A stretch of DNA of 10,532 nucleotides, taken from assembly GCA_023412845.1 (NCBI GenBank), contig JAEZRH010000120.1, positions 1 to 10,532 on the forward strand, read 5' to 3'. Source of the DNA: Bacillota bacterium (GTDB lineage: Bacteria > Bacillota > Clostridia > Oscillospirales > Acutalibacteraceae). Under the pieces are notes generated by a model. That model saw nothing but the letters and a program-made list of their open reading frames with translations. It searched no databases and was not told the DNA's origin. The position numbers and the translations under genes are program-made. Below are positions 5,021 to 10,532 of this stretch, piece after piece; position 1 is the first letter of the stretch, and the number at the start of each line of letters is the position of its first letter.

Positions 5021-6652
5021 ATGACTTTCGGTTCTGCGAAAAGAAAACACGGCTCCCGCGGGAACAGCGCGGGGCGCGGCGGAGTCAAGACCATTGCGAT
5101 CGTGGCCTCGCTTCTGGCCGTATGCGCCGTAGCCGGCGCGTTCGGCGGAAAAAGTCTCTACGAAAAATACCAGCACCAGCAGCGGATTTCCGCGGCGATC
5201 AACACCGACCGCTTCTACGGCGGCGTCCGCGTGGAAGGCGCCGACCTCGGCGGCATGACCATGCAGCAGGCGCTCGAAACCGTGCAGGCGAAGGAGAAAT
5301 CCTCCGCTCCGGCTTACGACATCAAAATTACATACGGCGAAAAATCCTGGCAGATCACGCAAAACGACATGACGTTTTCGAGCAATGCGCAGCAGGTGCT
5401 GAATGAAGCGTACGCCTACGCGCGCTCCGGCGACGCCGAGCAGCGCTACGCGCAGGTGCAGGCGCTGAAAACAACGCCTAAGGACTACACGCTGACGCTG
5501 ACGCCGGACGAAGCCGCGCTGAAGACAAAAGTGATGGCCGTCGCGGCGCAGGTGGAGCGCAAGCCGGTTAACCCGACCGTCGTCTCGTTCAATCAAAATA
5601 CAAAGGCCTTCGAGTGCAAAGACGGCGTTGTCGGACTTTCACCGGACACCGACAAGCTGTGGAAGGACGTCGGCGCCATCGTTGAAGGCAGCCGCAGCGG
5701 CACGGTACAAATGTCCGTTTCCACCGTGGCGTTCGATGAAACGCTTGCGGAAGTGAAAAGCCATCTGCAGAAGCTCGGGACCTACAGCACGGTTTCGACC
5801 AATAATAAAAACGGGACCTACAACATGATGAAAGCCCTGCTCGCGGTCAACGGCACGCGCGTGTCCGCGGGGGGGACGTTCTCTTTCCTCGGCACGGTCG
5901 GGCCGTGCGACAGCGTGCACGGCTACCTGCCGGCGGGGGCCATCCTCAACGGCAGGCTGATCCAGGACGACGGCGGCGGCATCTGCCAGGCGTCCACCAC
6001 GCTCTACGGAGCCGCCCTGCGCTCCAATATGAAGATCACGGAACGCTCGAACCATACCATGCCGTCGAGTTACTGCCCCATCGGGCAGGACGCCACGGTC
6101 AGCTATCCGGGTCTCGACCTCAAGTTCCAGAACACGACCGCCTACCCGGTGTATATCCTCACCCAGACAAGCGGCAGGACGCTGACCGCAACGTTTTACG
6201 GCTACCAGCCGACGGACTACGATGAGATCAAAGTGGTCTCGCAGACAACGCAGACCATCCCCGCGCCAACGCAGGCGAAATACACGCTCGACGCGACCCT
6301 TGCCGCAGGCACCGTGAAGCTTGACGCCAAGGCCCACAACGGCTACCGCGCAACGGCGCAGCGGGTCTACTACAAAAGCGGCTCGGTGGTCCGTACGGAA
6401 AATATTTCCTCTTCGTATTATAAACCTTTGCCGGCATACTATTCCTATGGCAAAGGCGTGGATGCGTCGAAGCTGGGAGGAGCGGTTACCTCTTCGTCCC
6501 CGTCCCCGTCTTCGTCTTCCTCCCCGGCGTCTTCGCCGGCCTCTTCCCATGCTTCGTCTGCTCCGCGGGCGTCCTCTGCGCCGGCTTCCTCCACGCCGGC
6601 CTCCTCTTCCCCTCAGAGCAGCGACGTGCCGGACGACGACGTGACCGCTTAA
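5021..6652 (+). CDS. VanW-domain, membrane-anchored wall protein
   Basis: A 543-residue protein. A basic cytoplasmic tail is followed by one membrane helix at about 23-42 (TIAIVASLLAVCAVAGAF), so the rest is outside the cell. Residues about 95-235 resemble the YoaR-type putative peptidoglycan-binding domain that commonly precedes VanW. The VanW domain itself spans about 255-385 with family motifs GGTFSFLGTVGP (284-295), DDGGGICQASTTLYGAAL (316-333) and SYPGLDLKFQNTTAYPVYI (361-379). A short beta-rich region follows, then a tail rich in Ser, Ala and Pro (490-535) and an acidic end. VanW proteins take their name from vancomycin-resistance clusters, but this gene has no vanHAX partners, and stand-alone copies like this are common in Clostridia; the biochemical role is not established. 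The start is backed by TGGAGGT five bases upstream. The gene has its own promoter and ends in TAA. Confidence 0.88.
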   Translation: MTFGSAKRKHGSRGNSAGRGGVKTIAIVASLLAVCAVAGAFGGKSLYEKYQHQQRISAAINTDRFYGGVRVEGADLGGMTMQQALETVQAKEKSSAPAYDIKITYGEKSWQITQNDMTFSSNAQQVLNEAYAYARSGDAEQRYAQVQALKTTPKDYTLTLTPDEAALKTKVMAVAAQVERKPVNPTVVSFNQNTKAFECKDGVVGLSPDTDKLWKDVGAIVEGSRSGTVQMSVSTVAFDETLAEVKSHLQKLGTYSTVSTNNKNGTYNMMKALLAVNGTRVSAGGTFSFLGTVGPCDSVHGYLPAGAILNGRLIQDDGGGICQASTTLYGAALRSNMKITERSNHTMPSSYCPIGQDATVSYPGLDLKFQNTTAYPVYILTQTSGRTLTATFYGYQPTDYDEIKVVSQTTQTIPAPTQAKYTLDATLAAGTVKLDAKAHNGYRATAQRVYYKSGSVVRTENISSSYYKPLPAYYSYGKGVDASKLGGAVTSSSPSPSSSSSPASSPASSHASSAPRASSAPASSTPASSSPQSSDVPDDDVTA

Positions 6653-6676
6653 GGCGCGCCGTTTTCAGAAATAAAC

Positions 6677-6705
6677 TTGACTTTTAAGGCGGATTCTGCA
6701 AAAAT
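6677..6705 (+). promoter_or_regulatory. Possible promoter for the GT2 gene
   Basis: -35 TTGACT (6677-6682, five of six consensus bases), 17-base spacer, -10 AAAAAT (6700-6705, four of six). It lies 25 bases past the VanW stop in an A/T-rich pocket. A transcript from here would immediately meet the terminator-like hairpin at 6733-6760. Confidence 0.4.
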
Positions 6706-6732
6706 AGTTTTAGGTATATGTTATATACATTC

Positions 6733-6760
6733 GGTCGGATTTACATTCCGGCCTTTTCTT
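6733..6760 (+). terminator. Intrinsic terminator after the VanW gene
   Basis: GGTCGGA (6733-6739) pairs with TCCGGCC (6747-6753), seven pairs with one G-T wobble, loop of seven bases, followed by TTTTCTT. It would end VanW transcription about 100 bases past the stop codon, or attenuate transcription that starts at the promoter-like site just upstream. Confidence 0.6.
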
Positions 6761-6802
6761 CCCGGCCCGGAAGGGGCCTTATGACAGGAAAACGAAAAAA
6801 AC

Positions 6803-6821
6803 GGCGCCGAAGTCCGGCGCC
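6803..6821 (+). promoter_or_regulatory. Perfect hairpin just upstream of the GT2 ribosome site
   Basis: GGCGCCG (6803-6809) pairs perfectly with CGGCGCC (6815-6821) over the loop AAGTC. Only five bases separate it from the strong ribosome site AAAGGAGG (6827-6834), which sits seven bases before a TTG start at 6842. No T-run follows, so a role in translation or message stability is more likely than termination. Confidence 0.5.
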
Positions 6822-6841
6822 CGGGGAAAGGAGGAACTGTT

Positions 6842-7828
6842 TTGCAGGAAGAAAAACATACCCCTGAGATCAGCGTCATCATCCCTGTTTACAAGGTGGA
6901 AAAATTCTTGGGAAAATGTCTTGCTTCCCTGACGGAACAGACTTTCCGCGATTTCGAGGTGATTGCCGTAAACGACGGCTCGCCCGACGGCTGCCCTGAG
7001 ATTCTTCACCATTTTGCGAGGAAATACAGCTACATCACTGTGATCGACCAGCAGAATGCCGGCATGTCCAACGCGAGGAACGCCGGGATGAAGATCGCCC
7101 GTGGCAGGTACCTTGCCTTTGTCGACAGCGACGACTACGTGGCTCCCACCTTTCTGGAGGAGCTTTACCGCGCCTGTGAAGACAACGGTGCCGATATTTC
7201 GTGCTGTTATTATTATTATAACTTCATCGAATTTGATTTTCTGTTCGAATATCCGTTCCGCTGCAAGGACGTTTTCACCGGGGCGGAAGCCATGTCGCGC
7301 CTGCTGCGCGATATGCAGATCCAGAGCCTTGTCTGGAACAAGCTGTACAGGCGCAGCCTGTTCACCGACTACAACATCACCTTCCCGGCCATGTGCTTTG
7401 AAGACATGGCGACGGCAAACAAGGTCTTCGCGCACGCAAAGCGCGTGGCCGTCATCGACCGCCCGCTGTACTACTACAACCAGCACAACACCAGCACGCT
7501 GGCCACAATGAACGCGAACAAGATCAACGATTTTATCCGCGCGATGGCGCTGGTGCGCATCTCGCTCGAAAAGAACGGTCTGTACCCGAAGTATAAAAAG
7601 AGCTACCAGGCTCTGGTGCGAAAAACCTGTAATTGCTGCTACCTTTATGTATTAAAACTGCACAGCGAGAAAAAATGTATGAGAGGCTGCATGACGAACA
7701 TGCGCCGCGTCTCCCGCGCGCTCAAGCACTATTCGGGCGACGGATTCAATCCCTCGCTTTCTCTCAGCGAACTGCCCGACGTGGTCGCACCGCCAGACCC
7801 GCTTCAAAAAGACTATTCCGTCCGTTGA
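6842..7828 (+). CDS. Family 2 glycosyltransferase
   Basis: A 328-residue inverting glycosyltransferase with the GT-A fold. ISVIIPVYKVEKFL (10-23) is the start of the nucleotide-binding fold, VNDGSPDG (43-50) holds the uridine-binding aspartate, NAGMSNARNAGM (72-83) is the usual helix motif, and FVDSDDYV (93-100) carries the DxD metal site. The second half keeps the WNKLYRRSLF (165-174) and FPAMCFEDM (181-189) motifs with the candidate catalytic base in ED, as in EpsJ/WcaA-like enzymes that build surface polysaccharide or glycolipid. No membrane segment is seen, so it probably works at the cytoplasmic face. Donor and acceptor sugars are unknown. The start is TTG, chosen because AAAGGAGG is correctly spaced. 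The cysteine- and tyrosine-rich stretch at about 121-127 and the basic C-terminus are not part of the core. The next gene begins 210 bases downstream. Confidence 0.88.
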   Translation: MQEEKHTPEISVIIPVYKVEKFLGKCLASLTEQTFRDFEVIAVNDGSPDGCPEILHHFARKYSYITVIDQQNAGMSNARNAGMKIARGRYLAFVDSDDYVAPTFLEELYRACEDNGADISCCYYYYNFIEFDFLFEYPFRCKDVFTGAEAMSRLLRDMQIQSLVWNKLYRRSLFTDYNITFPAMCFEDMATANKVFAHAKRVAVIDRPLYYYNQHNTSTLATMNANKINDFIRAMALVRISLEKNGLYPKYKKSYQALVRKTCNCCYLYVLKLHSEKKCMRGCMTNMRRVSRALKHYSGDGFNPSLSLSELPDVVAPPDPLQKDYSVR

Positions 7829-8038
7829 AGCAGGGGTTCCCCGCGGCCAAACTGCGCCGTTTCGCCATATGCAAGACAAACGCTGCGTCTGGCGCGAGCG
7901 TCGAGGGCTGCTTCCGGCGATGTCTTTTATATCTGCGGGAACAATGCACTAAACTGTCCGGGCGAGAGAAACCTTCTGATTCGTATCGGGCTGAACGCCC
8001 GGCATTGGCTGCGGCCACACGCCGCGCCGGGGTTATAG

Positions 8039-9118
8039 ATGAAAAACAACAGCAGGAAAACCAAAATATTTCAGGCGGCGCTGTTTGCGGTGTCGGTAGG
8101 TCTGCTTGTCTACTTCTGCGTCTCCGACAATAACCTTGTGCTTCTTGCGGACAGCCTGCCCAGGCTGAACATGCTGTGGCTTGTGGGCGCCTGCTGCTGC
8201 GTGGTGCTCAACTGGGTCATGGACGGCAAGATCATCCAGTGCCTTGTGGGGCATGGTCAGGAAGAAGGCTATCCCTTCCGGCAGGCTTTCAAGGTGACCA
8301 TGGTGGGGCAGTACTTTAACTCCATCACGCCGTACGCCGTGGCCGGCCAGCCGATGCAGCTGGTTTCCCTCATCCGGCAGGGGGCATCGTCCGGTGCGGC
8401 GCTTTCGGCGCTGGTCCGAAAATTTCTTGTGTACCAGACGGCCATCACCGGTTTTTCGCTGCTTGTCATCCTCGTGAAATTCCAGTTTTTTCAGCAGAAA
8501 ATTCAGGGATTTATGGCCCTCGCCGTCATCGGCTTCGTGTATCAGGCGGCCATCGTCGCGGTCCTCGCGCTTTTCACGTACAGCCCGCGCTTTACAACAA
8601 AGCTGATCGGGGGCATCGTGTGGCTGCTGACCCGCATCCGCGTGGTGAAGGACCCTCAGCAGACAAGTAAAAACGTGCAGGACCAGTTGCAGTTCTATAT
8701 TGAAAGCAATAAAGCCATGAAGGACAGCCGTGCGCTGACCGCGCGCGTCTACGGATGCACGCTGGTCCAGCTTACGGCATTGTTTTCTGTTCCCTTTTTC
8801 ATCTACAAAGCGTTCCGCTCGCCGGGCGTGCCGCTTGCGGACATGATCGCGGCGCAGAGCTTTGTGACCATGATCTCGAGCTACACCCCGCTGCCCGGCG
8901 CGGCGGGCGCGGCGGAGGGCAGCTTTCTCGTGCTGTTCCAGATGTTCTTCAGCGACAAAATCATCCGGCAGGCGATGCTGCTGTGGCGGCTCATCGCATA
9001 CTATTCCTGCATCCTGGTCGGCGCCTTTTTCGCCGGCCTGGACGGCAGGAGGGAAAAACAGAAATCCGGTTCCGGGCGGATGAACGGCAGCCCCGTGACC
9101 GAAAAAGGAGTCAAATGA
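8039..9118 (+). CDS. YbhN/MprF-type integral membrane protein (flippase-like)
   Basis: A 359-residue, strongly hydrophobic protein of the LPG_synthase_TM family (PF03706), with about seven or eight membrane segments, for example near 11-27, 45-60, 132-148, 157-178, 240-257 and 318-333. Family motifs are present: QYFNSITPYAVAGQPMQ (91-107), TPLPGAAGAAEGSF (283-296) and WRLIAYY (316-322). In MprF this region flips lysyl-phosphatidylglycerol; stand-alone members lack the synthase domain, as here, and are thought to move or handle lipids or polyprenyl-linked glycans, mostly without proof. The C-terminal 25 residues are polar. An in-frame TAG directly before the ATG rules out an earlier start; the ribosome site (CGGGG) is weak. 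The 210-base gap before it (7829-8038) shows no clear gene, promoter or terminator. The next gene starts one base after its stop, so the two are likely co-transcribed. Confidence 0.85.
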   Translation: MKNNSRKTKIFQAALFAVSVGLLVYFCVSDNNLVLLADSLPRLNMLWLVGACCCVVLNWVMDGKIIQCLVGHGQEEGYPFRQAFKVTMVGQYFNSITPYAVAGQPMQLVSLIRQGASSGAALSALVRKFLVYQTAITGFSLLVILVKFQFFQQKIQGFMALAVIGFVYQAAIVAVLALFTYSPRFTTKLIGGIVWLLTRIRVVKDPQQTSKNVQDQLQFYIESNKAMKDSRALTARVYGCTLVQLTALFSVPFFIYKAFRSPGVPLADMIAAQSFVTMISSYTPLPGAAGAAEGSFLVLFQMFFSDKIIRQAMLLWRLIAYYSCILVGAFFAGLDGRREKQKSGSGRMNGSPVTEKGVK

Positions 9119-9119
9119 A

Positions 9120-10532
9120 TTGAACGACGGTTTTTTCAGGATCGCGGCCGCGTCGCCGAAGATCAAAGTCGCGGACTGCGCGCATAACAAGGAATCCGTG
9201 CGGGAGCTGATGGAGGAATGCGCGAAGCGCGGCGTGGGACTGGCCGTGTTCCCGGAACTCTGCCTGACGGGTTACACCTGCGGCGATCTTTTCCGCGACA
9301 GTACGCTGATCCGCGCGGCCGAAAAGACGCTGAACGAGCTGATGGCGGAGACGTCCGCGCTTGACGTGCTGGCTCTGGTGGGGCTTCCCGTCGCCTGGGG
9401 CGCCGACCTTTACAACTGCGCCGCGGTGTTCTGCCGGGGCAGGCTGCTGGGCCTTGTGCCGAAGTCGTACATCCCCTCCTACAGCGAATTTTACGAAGGC
9501 CGCCATTTTACGCCCGGCCCGGAATATGAAGAGATCACGTTCTGCGGAAAACCGGTCCCGCTCGGCAGCCGTCTCGTCTTCCGGTGTGAAACCGTGCCGG
9601 GCCTTGTCGTCGGCGCGGAAATCTGCGAGGACCTCTGGGTGCCGTGCCCGCCCTCCGGCGTTCTGGCCGAAGCAGGCGCGACCGTGCTGTGCAACCTTTC
9701 CGCGAGCGACGAGGTCATCGGCAAAGCCCCGTACCGCCGCAGTCTTGTGAAAGGGCAATCCGGGCGCCTGCTTTGCGCCTACGCCTACGCCGACGCGGGC
9801 GAGGGGGAATCCACCACGGACCTCGTTTTCATCGGACACTGCCTCGTCGCGGAAAACGGCTCCGTTCTGGCGGAATCGAAGCAGTTCAGTTCCGGGCTGA
9901 CGGTGGCCGACATAGACCTTGAGCGCATCGCGCAGGAGCGCCTGCGCATGACGACCTGGCGCAACGGCGCACGCGGGCGCGAGGTTCCTTTCACGCTGGA
10001 TGTTCCGGAATTCCATGCGGAACGCAGATTCCCCGCGCTGCCTTTTGTTCCGGACGACAGGACCGACCTTGCCGAGCGCTGCGAGATGATCCTGAACATG
10101 CAGGCGTGGGGCCTGAAGACCCGCCTAGCCCACACGCGGTCGAAGTGCGCCGTGGTCGGCGTCTCCGGCGGACTCGATTCCACGCTGGCGCTGCTGGTGA
10201 CGGTCAGGGCGTTCGACATGCTGGGTCTGGACCGCAAAGGCGCCGTCGCTGTGACGATGCCGGGCTTCGGCACCACGGGCCGCACCAAGAGCAACGCGCA
10301 GCGCCTTTCGGAACTGTTGGGCTGCGACTTCCGTGAGGTGCCCATCGGGGAGAGCGTGTCGCTGCATTTCCGCGGCATCGCCCACGACCCGGAAGTGCGC
10401 GACGTGACGTATGAGAACGCGCAGGCGCGCGAGCGCACGCAGGTGCTGATGGACCTTGCGAACCAGTGCGGCGGGCTTGTGATCGGTACGGGCGATCTTT
10501 CGGAGCTGGCGCTCGGCTGGGCGACCTACAAC
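9120..10532 (+). CDS. nadE: Glutamine-dependent NAD+ synthetase, 3' end cut by the window
   Basis: The first 471 codons of the two-domain enzyme (full length usually about 640). It makes NAD+ from nicotinic acid adenine dinucleotide, ATP and glutamine. The N-terminal nitrilase-type glutaminase has the catalytic triad: E46 in FPELCLTGY, K115 in VPKSYIPSY, and C169 in GAEICEDLW. The C-terminal synthetase domain shows the ATP pyrophosphatase loop SGGLDST (349-355), then TMPGFGTT and the conserved IGTGDLSELALGW just before the window edge. Ammonia made by the first domain is channelled to the second. The start is TTG at 9120, one base after the stop of the preceding gene, with AAGGAG (9105-9110) nine bases upstream; the ATG at 9115 runs into a stop at once. 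No promoter of its own is visible, so it is probably read from the upstream gene. Confidence 0.95.
   Translation, partial: MNDGFFRIAAASPKIKVADCAHNKESVRELMEECAKRGVGLAVFPELCLTGYTCGDLFRDSTLIRAAEKTLNELMAETSALDVLALVGLPVAWGADLYNCAAVFCRGRLLGLVPKSYIPSYSEFYEGRHFTPGPEYEEITFCGKPVPLGSRLVFRCETVPGLVVGAEICEDLWVPCPPSGVLAEAGATVLCNLSASDEVIGKAPYRRSLVKGQSGRLLCAYAYADAGEGESTTDLVFIGHCLVAENGSVLAESKQFSSGLTVADIDLERIAQERLRMTTWRNGARGREVPFTLDVPEFHAERRFPALPFVPDDRTDLAERCEMILNMQAWGLKTRLAHTRSKCAVVGVSGGLDSTLALLVTVRAFDMLGLDRKGAVAVTMPGFGTTGRTKSNAQRLSELLGCDFREVPIGESVSLHFRGIAHDPEVRDVTYENAQARERTQVLMDLANQCGGLVIGTGDLSELALGWATYN

Noticed and set aside
5021..6652. Vancomycin-resistance cluster suggested by the VanW domain
   Set aside because: No vanH, vanA/B-type ligase, vanX or VanRS genes are present; stand-alone VanW proteins are common in Clostridia.
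7633..8133. Plus-strand open frame spanning the GT2-YbhN gap
   Set aside because: It overlaps the end of one real gene and the start of another in a different frame, has no homology I recognise and no ribosome site.
8033..9190. Long minus-strand open frame (385 codons) across the YbhN-type gene and the nadE start
   Set aside because: His/Arg/Gln-rich translation typical of antisense GC-rich DNA; the plus strand encodes well-recognised families here.

Overview
The window is chromosomal DNA that most resembles a GC-rich member of the Clostridia (Oscillospiraceae/Ruminococcaceae-like; this is inferred from gene content, strong AGGAGG-type ribosome sites, TTG starts and protein style, not from a marker gene). 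Seven protein-coding loci are supported: a LacI-family regulator, motA, an interrupted motB, a UgtP/MGDG-synthase-type glycosyltransferase, a VanW-domain wall protein, a GT2 glycosyltransferase, a YbhN/MprF-type membrane protein, and the first 471 codons of glutamine-dependent NAD+ synthetase (eight counting the broken motB). No tRNA, rRNA, CRISPR array, insertion sequence or phage gene was seen.

Layout. 1-301 is non-coding and packed with hairpins, including two terminator-like ones. 302-1300 (minus) is the LacI-type regulator, with its own promoter and a perfect GTTTCGAAAC palindrome just at the inferred start of transcription. 1301-1704 is a control region shared with the divergent motAB pair: an 11-bp direct repeat spaced 33 bp, a SigA-like promoter, a candidate flagellar sigma-28/SigD promoter, and a terminator-like hairpin in the leader. 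1705-3440 is motA-motB, closed by a clear terminator at 3508-3541. motB carries an in-frame TAA at 3120-3122 in the middle of its OmpA-like peptidoglycan-binding domain while the remainder of the domain continues in the same frame.

3651-4796 (minus) encodes the diacylglycerol glucosyltransferase-like enzyme, transcribed divergently from the VanW gene (5021-6652, plus); both promoters are readable between them. A short regulatory gap with promoter-, terminator- and hairpin-like elements leads to the GT2 gene (6842-7828), followed after 210 bp by the YbhN-type protein (8039-9118) and, one base after its stop codon, nadE (9120 to the window edge).

Functionally the region is mostly about the cell envelope (glycolipid synthesis, wall-associated VanW protein, a glycosyltransferase next to a putative lipid-flippase-like protein) and motility (stator pair), with a sugar-type repressor at one end and NAD+ synthesis at the other. 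I did not find convincing evidence of a new defence or mobile system. The most unusual observations are the interrupted motB, the layered motA control region, and the promoter/terminator/hairpin leader in front of the GT2 gene.
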